NCBI GenBank assembly: GCA_029931535.1
Contig: JAQPZY010001660.1
Location: forward strand, 7,428,592-7,492,591
Direction: 5' to 3'
DNA length: 64,000 bases
DNA from: Margaritifera margaritifera
Taxonomy: Eukaryota; Mollusca; Bivalvia; Unionida; Margaritiferidae
Position numbers and translations under genes: made by a program. The notes under the pieces were generated by a model, which made no database searches, was not told where the DNA came from, and saw only the letters and a list, made by a program, of their open reading frames with translations. Each line of letters starts with the position of its first letter. The stretch's first letter is position 1. Shown here one piece after another: positions 44,916 through 56,000 of this stretch.

Positions 44916-45668
44916 TGTTATGTATGATGTTTATATAATATTGTGAATATTTTAGGAAATTATAAATGTCTCTTCACTTTAATATTTGCTTAAATCTTTA
45001 TGTTTATTAGGAAAAACATGTATAACTAGTGTCCTTGAATTAGGTTGTTTTGATCAATATGTTTTCTCAATTTGAAGGTCAAGGTTGATTTTGTTTACAG
45101 TTAGAATTCCATTAAGATGACTCATATTCTAGAACATTCTGTCATGTGACCAATCTTTATATATACCATGTTTGGTGGACATTTTTTTTCAGTTTTGACA
45201 TTACCATCAGTCTTGTAAAGAGCTATTGCAGTTGTGAAAATTCATTCCAAATTCTAAGAGAGGAATTATTTTAAATATTCATTGGATTATAACAGTGCTC
45301 ATAAACTTTTGGATTTTGGATTTTTAATTGACAATTTTGGAATTTATGTGAACTTATTCAGAGATTTTGGAATACTTCATTTTGACTTCAGCACCTCAAG
45401 ATTTCTAGTACATCAGGACTTTGGAGACCATTAGCACATCATAACATTCAAGGACACAGCCGTGAATTCGGAACATTCTATATTTAGGACTTGTGATTAG
45501 AACAATCATTCTTATTGGATTATTAGGATTTCAAAACACATTACTGTAAGTGACTTTTTGATTTTTCATTTTAATTATCTAGTAATAAATTGCTTGTTGA
45601 TTTTTTACTTGATTTGTTGGTTTCACTTTCTTTCTGTTACATTTTTCTTAGACCATAGAGTCGTAACA
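44916..45668 (+). repeat. LTR2 (753 bp), shared by units 1 and 2
   Basis: It serves as the 3' LTR of unit 1 and the 5' LTR of unit 2 with no sequence between. It starts TGTTATG after the purine tract and ends CGTAACA before a primer site at 45674. Confidence 0.93.
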
Positions 45669-45834
45669 GAAATTGGGGGCTCGTCATCTGGGATCTGAAT
45701 TTCGTTAAAGCATATTAGAGATATTAAATTTATCTTTGAAATTCATATTGATTTTGTCTCGGAGAATTTTTTTGTCTTTGGCAAAGATTTTTAAATAGAG
45801 AAATTTTTTTGTGTGAAACCAACAAGCATTTACA

Positions 45835-46437
45835 ATGGCATCTAATGTTCAGAATTTCATTTCAAAACCTACCCAGGAGGGGTTAGAGTGCATGAGAAAG
45901 GATGAGTTGCTCGAGCTTGCCAGAAAATACAGTCTATCTGAGGCAAAAGTATCATTGACAAAACAGGAGATAAAGATTATTTTAATTCAGTATTTAGTAG
46001 GAAAGGGAATTTTTGAAAATAGTGCCTTAAGTTTGAAAAGAAAGCCTGTATCTGGTTCTGACAGGAAATTAAGGGAATTAGAGTTAAAGAACCAGATTGA
46101 TTTAGAATTGGCAAAGCTTCAGATTCAGAGAGAGAGAGAGAGAGAAGGAAGAGAGGCAGATCCAAATGCAGAAGGAAGAGAGGCAGATCCAAATGCAGAA
46201 AGAAGAGAGGCAGATCCAAATGCAGAAAGAAGAGAGGCAGATACAGATGGAGAGAGAAAAAGAAGAGAGGCAGTTGGAGAGAGAGAAAGAAGAGAGACAA
46301 GTGCAGATACAGATGGAGAGAGAGAGAGAGAAAGAAGAGAGGCAAATGCAGATGGAGAGAGAGAGAGAAAGAAGATAGACAAATACAAATGCAGAGGCAG
46401 ATGCAAAGAGAAGAAAGGGAAATGCAATTTAAGTTAA
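45835..46437 (+). pseudogene. gag: Gag N-terminal frame, unit 2, truncated by AG expansion
   Basis: Identical in plan to the unit 1 gag up to the charged tract. After the codons for ADGERE, four extra AG dinucleotides (46357-46368 is (AG)6, where unit 1 has (AG)2) shift the frame, and translation ends at residue 200 with an unrelated Lys/Cys-rich tail. The capsid domain is lost from this product. The same defect is in units 3 and 4. Confidence 0.85.
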
Positions 46438-47105
46438 GAGAATTAGAACTGGCAAACAGAGCACACTCCACTCCTTTAAATACAAGTTCAGGTTTTGATG
46501 TTACTAGATATATTAGGTTAGTACCCCCTTTTCAGGAAAAAGAAGTAGATAAATACTTTCTTCATTTCGAGAAAATAGCTGAAAACTTGAAATGGCCCAG
46601 AGAGCATTGGACTTTGTTATTACAAAGTGTACTTATTGGCAAAGCTCGTGAAGTCTACACTTCACTGTCAGTACAACAAAGCACTAATTATGATGTGGTT
46701 AAGGAGTACATCTTGAAAGCTTATGAGTTGGTACCAGAGGCATATCGACAAAGGTTTAGGAATTATAGAAAAGAAACTGGACAAACTCATGTCGAATTTG
46801 CAAGGGATAAAGAACAACTATTTGATAGGTGGTGCTCAGCCAAGAAAGTTGATCAAGGTTATGATAACCTCAGACAGCTCATATTAATTGAAGAGTTCAA
46901 GAGGTGCATCCATAGTGATGTTAAAACCTATCTTGACGAGCAGAATGTGGAAACTTTAGAAAATGCTGCTCGTATGGCTGATGATTATTCCTTGACTCAC
47001 AAAATTTCATTTGGCAATAAGTCGTCCTCTCAGCAGTTTTCTGGTAAAAAAACCATTTCAATCTCATTCGAATACTTCCAAATTTCACAACAGCACAACT
47101 GTTAG
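46389..47105 (+). CDS. gag: Gag capsid frame, unit 2 (downstream of the break)
   Basis: 238-residue frame starting at a genuine ATG (46389) that overlaps the truncated N-terminal frame by 49 bp. It covers the end of the Gln/Arg/Glu tract, the capsid domain and the SCAN-like part, and stops like unit 1 after the A7 run. It differs from unit 1 by Tyr for Phe in AREVYTSL, Asn for Asp in QSTNYD and Tyr for Cys in RNYRKE; the last two are private to this unit. Whether the internal ATG is used is unknown. Confidence 0.75.
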   Translation: MQRQMQREEREMQFKLRELELANRAHSTPLNTSSGFDVTRYIRLVPPFQEKEVDKYFLHFEKIAENLKWPREHWTLLLQSVLIGKAREVYTSLSVQQSTNYDVVKEYILKAYELVPEAYRQRFRNYRKETGQTHVEFARDKEQLFDRWCSAKKVDQGYDNLRQLILIEEFKRCIHSDVKTYLDEQNVETLENAARMADDYSLTHKISFGNKSSSQQFSGKKTISISFEYFQISQQHNC

Positions 47106-50100
47106 GAATCAAACATCTGATAAGACTGATCAGAAATCCTTATCTCTTCCTACGTGCACTTATTGTAAAACGAAAGGGCACGTTATTTCTGATTGCTTCA
47201 AGTTGAAAAATAAGCAACAGAGTAAAGACAGAGCTTTTCCAAATGCTCTTATTTCTACGAGGTCAAGGTCACGGTCTTGTATTGAAAGCAATACATTTGT
47301 TGGGTCAAACAAACCCCAGTCTGATTCTATTTTGGAGGCTTATGAACCATTCATGTCAGAAGGTTCTATATCACTTATTGGTGATTCTGCCAAACCTATC
47401 CCAATTAAAATATTAAGGGACACTGGAGCTTCTCAGAGTCTTTTATTATCAGGTACTTTGCCTTTGTCTGAGGAGTCTTCTTCAAGTGAAAGTGTTCTTG
47501 TTCAGGGAGTAGAGTGCGGCTTTGTAAATGTTCCTCTTCATTGTGTAAATTTGGCATCAGACTTAGTTTCTGGACCTGTGACTGTTGGGGCAGTGACTTC
47601 TTTACCCATAGAGGGTGTTCATTTATTACTAGGCAATGACCTAGCTGGAGATAAGGTTGTGGTTAATCCATTTGTAACTGACAAGCCTTGTTTGGATCAG
47701 AAAGTTGATCCTGTCGAAACTGAAATCCCTGATTTGTACCCTGCTTGTGCAGTTACTAGAGCTATGGCAAAAAGAGCTCTTGAGAGTGATGTTGATCAGG
47801 ATATTATTCCTTTAGCTGACACATGTATTGGTCAGTTTTTTGATGAGGTCACTTTTTCCTCAGGTATTGATCAATCAAATGGTATTGATCACAGTGATCC
47901 TCTTTTGGCAACTCATTCTCTTTGTCCTACTCAGGGTGACAAACGACAATCTCTTGTCGTTGAACAGGAGCAAGATCCCGAGATATCTTGTTTGTTTCAG
48001 AGGGCTATTAGTGAAACTGAAGCCACACAAGTTCCAGTGTGTTACTTTGTGAAAAATGGGGTCCTTATGAGGAAATGGAGACCACCTGATGTACCCGCTG
48101 GTGACGAGTGGTCAGTGAGCTATCAAATTGTTGTTCCTAAGTCACATAGACAGGAAATTCTTAATTTAGCCCATGAAACTCCTTTAGCTGGTCATTTAGG
48201 AGTCCGTAAGACTTATCACAAGATCTTGAATCATTTTTATTGGCCGAAACTCAAAAGTGATGTTTCTAAATACTGCAGATCTTGTCACACTTGTCAAATG
48301 GTAGGAAAACCCAATCAGAAGATACCTAAGGCTCATCTGCAACCTATTCCTGCATTTGATGAACCATTTAGTAGAATAATAGTAGACTGTGTTGGTCCTT
48401 TACCTAAAACCAAGTTAGGCAACAAATACTTGTTGACCATCATGTGTACATCTACAAGATTTCCAGAGGCAATTCCTCTGAGAAATATAAAAACTAAAAC
48501 TATTGTGAAAGCTTTGGTGAAGTTTTTTACACTTGTTGGCCTTCCCAAATCTGTCCAGTCGGATCAAGGGTCAAATTTTATGTCTGGAATTTTCCAACAA
48601 GTTATGCATGAATTAGGCATCCAACAGTTTAAATCTTCTGCCTATCACCTTGAAAGTCAAGGTGCTTTGGAAAGATTTCATCAAACTTTGAAGAATATGA
48701 TTCGATCATATTGCTTTGATACAGAAAAGGATTGGGATGAGGGTGTTCATTTGTTGTTGTTTGCTGTTAGGGAATCAGTTCAAGAGTCGTTGGGTTTTGG
48801 TCCCTTTGAACTAGTTTTTGGTCATACTGTCCGTGGACCATTGAAATTATTGAAAGAGAAACTTCTTTCAAATGAAGATTCAAACATTAATCTTCTGGAT
48901 TATGTTTCTGATTTCAAATACAAGTTGTCAAAGGCCTGTGAAGTAGCAAGAACTAATCTTCACACTACCCAGTCAAAAATGAAATTAAGGTATGACAGAA
49001 ATTCACAGGAAAGGAGTTTTAAACCTGGTGACAAAGTTCTGGCTCTCTTTCCCATACCTCAAAATCCTCTTCAGGCTAAATATTTTGGTCCTTATAACGT
49101 TGAAAAGAAAGTAAATGACTTAAATTATATCATTAACACTCCTGGGAGACGGAAACAGAAACAACTTTGTCATATAAATATGTTAAAGGAATATTTTGAC
49201 AGAAATAGCCCAGCTAATTATTCTGTTAATTTAGTTGTACCTGTCCCACACAGTGAAGATATCAACGATGGAATACAATCAGACTATAGTGACTCTGGTA
49301 TAACCAATCTTCGGAATTCAGAAATATTGAACAACCTAGACCAGAAACTTTCACATCTACAACAACAGGAAAGAAATGAACTAAAACAGCTATTACATGA
49401 CTATGAGCACTTGTTTCTTGATGTTCCAACAAGAACAAATAAAATTTTTCATGACGTTGACATTGTAGATTCTGCGCCTGTGAAACAGCATCCTTATAGG
49501 ATGAATCCTCTCAAACAGAACTATCTGAAGAAAGAAATTCAGTATTTACTGGAGAATGATTTCATAGAACCAAGTAAAAGTAACTGGAGTTCACCATGTA
49601 TTCTTGTTCCCAAGCCAGATAATACATTCCGTATGTGTACTGACTATAGAAAAGTCAACAGTGTCACCAAAACTGATTCATTTCCAATCCCAAGAATGGA
49701 CGATTGCATTGATAAAATTGGAAATGCGGAATATGTCACCAAGTTTGACCTTTTAAAAGGATTCTGGCAAATTCCACTAACGGAAAGGGCAAAAGAAATT
49801 TCAGCATTTGTAACTCCAGATGGACTTTATCAATATAAAGTTATGCCGTTTGGAATGAAAAATTCGCCAGCAACGTTTCAACGTCTGATGAACATGATAA
49901 CATTTGGTCTTGATAATTGTGACGCTTATATCGATGACGTCATTATCTACAACAACACCTGGGAAGATCATTTGAAAACCATTCGAAAATTCTTCGATCG
50001 ACTCAGCGATGCGAATCTGACAATTAATTTGAGCAAAAGTGAGTTTTGCCATGCTTGTGTCACATTTTTAGGACATATTGTGGGACAAGGTCAAGTTAAA

Positions 50101-50730
50101 CCTATAGAAGCTAAGGTCAAAGCTATCTCTGAATTTCAAGTTCCAATTTGTAAAAAGCAACTGATGCGATTTCTAGGTATGGCTGGATATTATCGGAAAT
50201 TTTGTTCCAATTTTTCCAAAATTGCTGAACCTTTGACAAGTTTATTGAGTAAGAAAACCAAATTTCATTGGTCTGACAAGTGTCAGGAATCTTTTGACAA
50301 GTTAAAGGCCATGCTTAAGAATGCACCAGTTCTTTCTGCACCAAATTTTAGCCAATCATTTAAATTATCTGTTGATGCAAGTGATGTAGGGGTTGGTGGA
50401 GTATTGATTCAGGAAGACAAAAGTGGTGTGGATCACCCTGTGTGTTATTTTTCTAAAAAACTAAACAAGCACCAGAAAAATTATTCCACAATTGAGAAGG
50501 AATGTTTGGCTTTGATATTGGCTTTACAGCATTTTGAAGTGTATGTTACCTCAGCTCTTTCTCCAATTATTGTGTACAGTGATCACAATCCCCTTACTTT
50601 CATCAACAAAATGAAAGATAAAAATCGGAGATTATTGAGATGGAGTTTGATATTGCAGGAATATAACATTGACATCAAACACATCAGGGGAAAAGACAAT
50701 GTGATTGCAGATGCACTCTCACGTGCATAG
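47011..50730 (+). CDS. pol: Pol polyprotein, uninterrupted (CCHC-PR-IN-RT-RH), unit 2
   Basis: 1239 residues from the TTG at 47011; the frame opens at 46996 after a TGA and lacks an ATG at its left end, so a +1 shift at the A7 run is the expected route. Order: CCHC knuckle C49-C52-H57-C62; protease DTGA 137-140; integrase zinc-binding H388, H395, C425, C428; catalytic D459, D518, E554; GPY/F module around 693-730; RT from about 815 with YIDD 973-976; RNase H from about 1118 with D1122, E1164 and D1191, ending at 1239. Integrase before RT is unlike most Gypsy elements and defines the Gmr1-like layout. There is no chromodomain and no env. Leu 547 stands where a Pro is usual beside the catalytic Glu. 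Confidence 0.93.
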   Translation: MAISRPLSSFLVKKPFQSHSNTSKFHNSTTVRNQTSDKTDQKSLSLPTCTYCKTKGHVISDCFKLKNKQQSKDRAFPNALISTRSRSRSCIESNTFVGSNKPQSDSILEAYEPFMSEGSISLIGDSAKPIPIKILRDTGASQSLLLSGTLPLSEESSSSESVLVQGVECGFVNVPLHCVNLASDLVSGPVTVGAVTSLPIEGVHLLLGNDLAGDKVVVNPFVTDKPCLDQKVDPVETEIPDLYPACAVTRAMAKRALESDVDQDIIPLADTCIGQFFDEVTFSSGIDQSNGIDHSDPLLATHSLCPTQGDKRQSLVVEQEQDPEISCLFQRAISETEATQVPVCYFVKNGVLMRKWRPPDVPAGDEWSVSYQIVVPKSHRQEILNLAHETPLAGHLGVRKTYHKILNHFYWPKLKSDVSKYCRSCHTCQMVGKPNQKIPKAHLQPIPAFDEPFSRIIVDCVGPLPKTKLGNKYLLTIMCTSTRFPEAIPLRNIKTKTIVKALVKFFTLVGLPKSVQSDQGSNFMSGIFQQVMHELGIQQFKSSAYHLESQGALERFHQTLKNMIRSYCFDTEKDWDEGVHLLLFAVRESVQESLGFGPFELVFGHTVRGPLKLLKEKLLSNEDSNINLLDYVSDFKYKLSKACEVARTNLHTTQSKMKLRYDRNSQERSFKPGDKVLALFPIPQNPLQAKYFGPYNVEKKVNDLNYIINTPGRRKQKQLCHINMLKEYFDRNSPANYSVNLVVPVPHSEDINDGIQSDYSDSGITNLRNSEILNNLDQKLSHLQQQERNELKQLLHDYEHLFLDVPTRTNKIFHDVDIVDSAPVKQHPYRMNPLKQNYLKKEIQYLLENDFIEPSKSNWSSPCILVPKPDNTFRMCTDYRKVNSVTKTDSFPIPRMDDCIDKIGNAEYVTKFDLLKGFWQIPLTERAKEISAFVTPDGLYQYKVMPFGMKNSPATFQRLMNMITFGLDNCDAYIDDVIIYNNTWEDHLKTIRKFFDRLSDANLTINLSKSEFCHACVTFLGHIVGQGQVKPIEAKVKAISEFQVPICKKQLMRFLGMAGYYRKFCSNFSKIAEPLTSLLSKKTKFHWSDKCQESFDKLKAMLKNAPVLSAPNFSQSFKLSVDASDVGVGGVLIQEDKSGVDHPVCYFSKKLNKHQKNYSTIEKECLALILALQHFEVYVTSALSPIIVYSDHNPLTFINKMKDKNRRLLRWSLILQEYNIDIKHIRGKDNVIADALSRA

Positions 50731-50868
50731 AAATGTAATATTGCTTGATGTAATTAAGTCCAGTATCATAAAACATGTTCTTATGTAATTTTGGTTATTG
50801 TAGTATTAGATGTATATTCAAAAGAAAGCTTTATTATATAAATCTTTCTTTTTCTTTATGAGGGGAGG

Positions 50869-51622
50869 TGTTATGTATGATGTTTATATAATATTGTGAA
50901 TATTTTAGGAAATTATAAATGTCTCTTCACTTTAATATTTGCTTAAATCTTTATGTTTATTAGGAAAAACATGTATAACTAGTGTCCTTGAATTAGGTTG
51001 TTTTGATCAATATGTTTTCTCAATTTGAAGGTCAAGGTTGATTTTGTTTACAGTTAGAATTCCATTAAGATGACTCATATTCTAGAACATTCTGTCATGT
51101 GACCAATCTTTATATATACCATGTTTGGTGGACATTTTTTTTCAGTTTTGACATTACCATCAGTCTTGTAAAGAGCTATTGCAGTTGTGAAAATTCATTC
51201 CAAATTCTAAGAGAGGAATTATTTTAAATATTCATTGGATTATAACAGTGCTCATAAACTTTTGGATTTTGGATTTTTAATTGACAATTTTGGAATTTAT
51301 GTGAACTTATTCAGAGATTTTGGAATACTTCATTTTGACTTCAGCACCTCAAGATTTCTAGTACATCAGGACTTTGGAGACCATTAGCACATCATAACAT
51401 TCAAGGACACAGCCGTGAATTCGGAACATTCTATATTTAGGACTTGTGATTAGAACAATCATTCTTATTGGATTATTAGGATTTCAAAACACATTACTGT
51501 AAGTGACTTTTTGATTTTTTCATTTTAATTATCTAGTAATAAATTGCTTGTTGATTTTTTACTTGATTTGTTGGTTTCACTTTCTTTCTGTTACATTTTT
51601 CTTAGACCATAGAGTCGTAACA
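50869..51622 (+). repeat. LTR3 (754 bp), shared by units 2 and 3
   Basis: Same ends as LTR1 and LTR2. It carries the GTCTCTTCAC variant shared with LTR2 and LTR4 and one extra T in the TTTTGATTTTTTC run. Confidence 0.93.
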
Positions 51623-51788
51623 GAAATTGGGGGCTCGTCATCTGGGATCTGAATTTCTTTAAAGCATATTAGAGATATTAAATTTATCTTTGAAATTCAT
51701 ATTGATTTTGTCTCGGAGAATTTTTTTGTCTTTGGCAAAGATTTTTAAATAGAGAAATTTTTTTGTGTGAAACCAACAAGCATTTACA

Positions 51789-53061
51789 ATGGCATCTAAT
51801 GTTCAGAATTTCATTTCAAAACCTACCCAGGAGGGGTTAGAGTGCATGAGAAAGGATGAGTTGCTCGAGCTTGCCAGAAAATACAGTCTATCTGAGGCAA
51901 AAGTATCATTGACAAAACAGGAGATAAAGATTATTTTAATTCAGTATTTAGTAGGAAAGGGAATTTTTGAAAATAGTGCCTTAAGTTTGAAAAGAAAGCC
52001 TGTATCTGGTTCTGACAGGAAATTAAGGGAATTAGAGTTAAAGAACCAGATTGATTTAGAATTGGCAAAGCTTCAGATTCAGAGAGAGAGAGAGAGAGAA
52101 GGAAGAGAGGCAGATCCAAATGCAGAAGGAAGAGAGGCAGATCCAAATGCAGAAAGAAGAGAGGCAGATCCAAATGCAGAAAGAAGAGAGGCAGATACAG
52201 ATGGAGAGAGAAAAAGAAGAGAGGCAGTTGGAGAGAGAGAAAGAAGAGAGACAAGTGCAGATACAGATGGAGAGAGAGAGAGAGAAAGAAGAGAGGCAAA
52301 TGCAGATGGAGAGAGAGAGAGAAAGAAGATAGACAAATACAAATGCAGAGGCAGATGCAAAGAGAAGAAAGGGAAATGCAATTTAAGTTAAGAGAATTAG
52401 AACTGGCAAACAGAGCACACTCCACTCCTTTAAATACAAGTTCAGGTTTTGATGTTACTAGATATATTAGGTTAGTACCCCCCCTTTTCAGGAAAAAGAA
52501 GTAGATAAATACTTTCTTCATTTCGAGAAAATAGCTGAAAACTTGAAATGGCCCAGAGAGCATTGGACTTTGTTATTACAAAGTGTACTTATTGGCAAAG
52601 CTCGTGAAGTCTACACTTCACTGTCAGTACAACAAAGCACTGATTATGATGTGGTTAAGGAGTACATCTTGAAAGCTTATGAGTTGGTACCAGAGGCATA
52701 TCGACAAAGGTTTAGGAATTGTAGAAAAGAAACTGGACAAACTCATGTCGAATTTGCAAGGGATAAAGAACAACTATTTGATAGGTGGTGCTCAGCCAAG
52801 AAAGTTGATCAAGGTTATGATAACCTCAGACAGCTCATATTAATTGAAGAGTTCAAGAGGTGCATCCATAGTGATGTTAAAACCTATCTTGACGAGCAGA
52901 ATGTGGAAACTTTAGAAAATGCTGCTCGTATGGCTGATGATTATTCCTTGACTCACAAAATTTCATTTGGCAATAAGTCGTCCTCTCAGCAGTTTTCTGG
53001 TAAAAAAACCATTTCAATCTCATTCGAATACTTCCAAATTTCACAACAGCACAACTGTTAG
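51789..53061 (+). pseudogene. gag: Gag, unit 3, frameshifted
   Basis: The ATG at 51789 opens a frame that breaks at the same (AG)6 expansion as unit 2 and ends at 52391. A second break follows: a C7 run at 52478-52484 where units 1 and 2 have C5. The capsid part is readable again from about 52543 to 53061 (MADDYSLTHK end). The A7 run before the stop is conserved. Confidence 0.8.
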
Positions 53062-56000
53062 GAATCAAACATCTGATAAGACTGATCAGAAATCCTTATC
53101 TCTTCCTACGTGCACTTATTGTAAAACGAAAGGGCACGTTATTTCTGATTGCTTCAAGTTGAAAAATAAGCAACAGAGTAAAGACAGAGCTTTTCCAAAT
53201 GCTCTATTTCTACGAGGTCAAGGTCACGGTCTTGTATTGAAAGCAATACATTTGTGGGTCAAAACAAACCCCAGTCTGATTCTATTTTGGAGGCTTATGA
53301 ACCATTCATGTCAGAAGGTTCTATATCACTTATTGGTGATTTCTGCCAAACCTATCCCAATTAAAATATTAAGGGACACTGGAGCTTCTCAGAGTCTTTT
53401 ATTATCAGGTACTTTGCCTTTGTCTGAGGAGTCTTCTTCAAGTGAAAGTGTTCTTGTTCAGGGAGTAGAGTGCGGCTTTGTAAATGTTCCTCTTCATTGT
53501 GTAAATTTGGCATAAGACCTTAGTTTCTGGACCTGTGACTGTTGGGGCAGTGACTTCTTTACCCATAGAGGGTGTTCATTTATTACTAGGCAATGACCTA
53601 GCTGGAGATAAGGTTGTGGTTAATCCATTTGTAACTGACAAGCCTTGTTTGGATCAGAAAGTTGATCCTGTCGAAACTGAAATCCCTGATTTGTACCCTG
53701 CTTGTGCAGTTACTAGAGCTATGGCAAAAAGAGCTCTTGAGAGTGATGTTGATCAGGATATTATTCCTTTAGCTGACACATGTATTGGTCAGTTTTTTGA
53801 TGAGGTCACTTTTTCCTCAGGTATTGATCAATCAAATGGTATTGATCACAGTGATCCTCTTTTGGCAACTCATTCTCTTTGTCCTACTCAGGGTGACAAA
53901 CGACAATCTCTTGTCGTTGAACAGGAGCAAGATCCCGAGATATCTTGTTTCTTTCAGAGGGCTATTAGTGAAACTGAAGCCACACAAGTTCCAGTGTGTT
54001 ACTTTGTGAAAATTGGGTCCTTATGAGGAAATGGAGACCACCTGATGTACCCGCTGGTGACGAGTGGTCAGTGAGCTATCAAATTGTTGTTCCTAAGTCA
54101 CATAGACAGGAAATTCTTAATTTAGCCCATGAAACTCCTTTAGCTGGTCATTTAGGAGTCCGTAAGACTTATCACAAGATCTTGAATCATTTTTATTGGC
54201 CGAAACTCAAAAGTGATGTTTCTAAATACTGCAGATCTTGTCACACTTGTCAAATGGTAGGAAAACCCAATCAGAAGATACCTAAGGCTCATCTGCAACC
54301 TATTCCTGCATTTGATGAACCATTTAGTAGAATAATAGTAGACTGTGTTGGTCCTTTACCTAAAACCAAGTTAGGCAACAAATACTTGTTGACCATCATG
54401 TGTACATCTACAAGATTTCCAGAGGCAATTCCTCTGAGAAATATAAAAACTAAAACTATTGTGAAAGCTTTGGTGAAGTTTTTTACACTTGTTGGCCTTC
54501 CCAAATCTGTCCAGTCGGATCAAGGGTCAAATTTTATGTCTGGAATTTTCCAACAAGTTATGCATGAATTAGGCATCCAACAGTTTAAATCTTCTGCCTA
54601 TCACCTTGAAAGTCAAGGTGCTTTGGAAAGATTTCATCAAACTTTGAAGAATATGATTCGATCATATTGCTTTGATACAGAAAAGGATTGGGATGAGGGT
54701 GTTCATTTGTTGTTGTTTGCTGTTAGGGGAATCAGTTCAAGAGTCGTTGGGTTTTTGGTCCCTTTGAACTAGTTTTTGGTCATACTGTCCGTGGACCATT
54801 GAAATTATTGAAAGAGAAACTTCTTTCAAATGAAGATTCAAACATTAATCTTCTGGATTATGTTTCTGATTTCAAATACAAGTTGTCAAAGGCCTGTGGA
54901 GAGTAGCAAGAACTAATCTTCACACTACCCAGTCAAAAATGAAATTAAGGTATGACAGAAATTCACAGGAAAGGAGTTTTAAACCTGGTGACAAAGTTCT
55001 GGCTCTCTTTCCCATACCTCAAAATCCTCTTCAGGCTAAATTTTTTGGTCCTTATAACGTTGAAAAGAAAGTAAATGACTTAAATTATATCATTAACACT
55101 CCTGGGAGACGGAAACAGAAACAACTTTGTCATATAAATATGTTAAAGGAATATTTTGACAGAGATAGCCCAGCTAATTATTCTGTTAATTTAGTTGTAC
55201 CTGTCCCACACAGTGAAGATATCAACGATGAATACAATCAGACTATAGTGACTCTGGTATAACCAATCTTCGGAATTCAGAAATATTGAACAACCTAGAC
55301 CAGAAACTTTCACATCTACAACAACAGGAAAGAAATGAACTAAAACAGCTATTACATGACTATGAGCACTTGTTTTCTTGATGTTCCAACAAGAACAAAT
55401 AAAATTTTTCATGACGTTGACATTGTAGATTCTGCGCCTGTGAAACAGCATCCTTATAGGATGAATCCTCTCAAACAGAACTATCTGAAGAAAGAAATTC
55501 AGTATTTACTGGAGAATGATTTCATAGAACCAAGTAAAAGTAACTGGAGTTCACCATGTATTCTTGTTCCCAAGCCAGAATAATACATTCCGTATGTGTA
55601 CTGACTATAGAAAAGTCAACTGTGTCACCAAAACTGATTCATTTCCAATCCCAAGAATGGACGATTGCATTGATAAAATTGGAAATGCGGAATATGTCCA
55701 CCAAGTTTGACCTTTTAAAAGGATTCTGGCAAATTCCACTAACGGAAAGGGCAAAAGAAATTTCAGCATTTGTAACTCCAGATGGACTTTATCAATATAA
55801 AGTTATGCCGTTTGGAATGAAAAATTCGCCAGCAACGTTTCAACGTCTGATGAACATGATAACATTTGGTCTTGATAATTGTGACGCTTATATCGATGAC
55901 GTCATTATCTACAACAACACCTGGGAAGATCATTTGAAAACCATTCGAAAATTCTTCGATCGACTCAGCGATGCGAATCTGACAATTATTTGAGCAAAAG

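Larger units (their letters stand above)
38972..45668 (+). mobile_element. Ty3/Gypsy retrotransposon unit 1 (Gmr1-like)
   Basis: It consists of LTR1 (38972-39723), an internal region (39724-44915) and LTR2 (44916-45668). LTRs start TGTTATG and end CGTAACA, giving the 5-bp inverted ends TGTTA/TAACA. Their lengths are 752 and 753 bp, with only a few differences seen (T/C about 39030, A/T about 39054, an extra T about 39378, T/G about 39448). A tRNA-Pro-like primer site follows LTR1 and a purine tract precedes LTR2. Gag is open; pol is split by one nonsense codon at 43425. The domain order in pol is knuckle, protease, integrase, RT, RNase H. There is no env: only about 140 bp lie between pol and LTR2. 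Confidence 0.93.
44916..51622 (+). mobile_element. Ty3/Gypsy retrotransposon unit 2 (Gmr1-like)
   Basis: It comprises LTR2 (44916-45668), internal 45669-50868 and LTR3 (50869-51622). The internal region is 8 bp longer than in unit 1, fully explained by an AG-repeat expansion in gag. Pol is one uninterrupted 1239-residue frame, the best copy in the window. It shares both LTRs with its neighbours. Confidence 0.93.

Noticed and set aside
49024..49203. Chromodomain at the integrase C-terminus
   Set aside because: The region shows a GPY/F module followed by a linker to RT; no chromodomain-like aromatic cage motif was seen.
50731..50868. An env gene that would make this an endogenous retrovirus
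   Set aside because: Only 138 bp lie between the pol stop and the next LTR, filled by non-coding DNA and the purine tract. No env frame exists in any unit.
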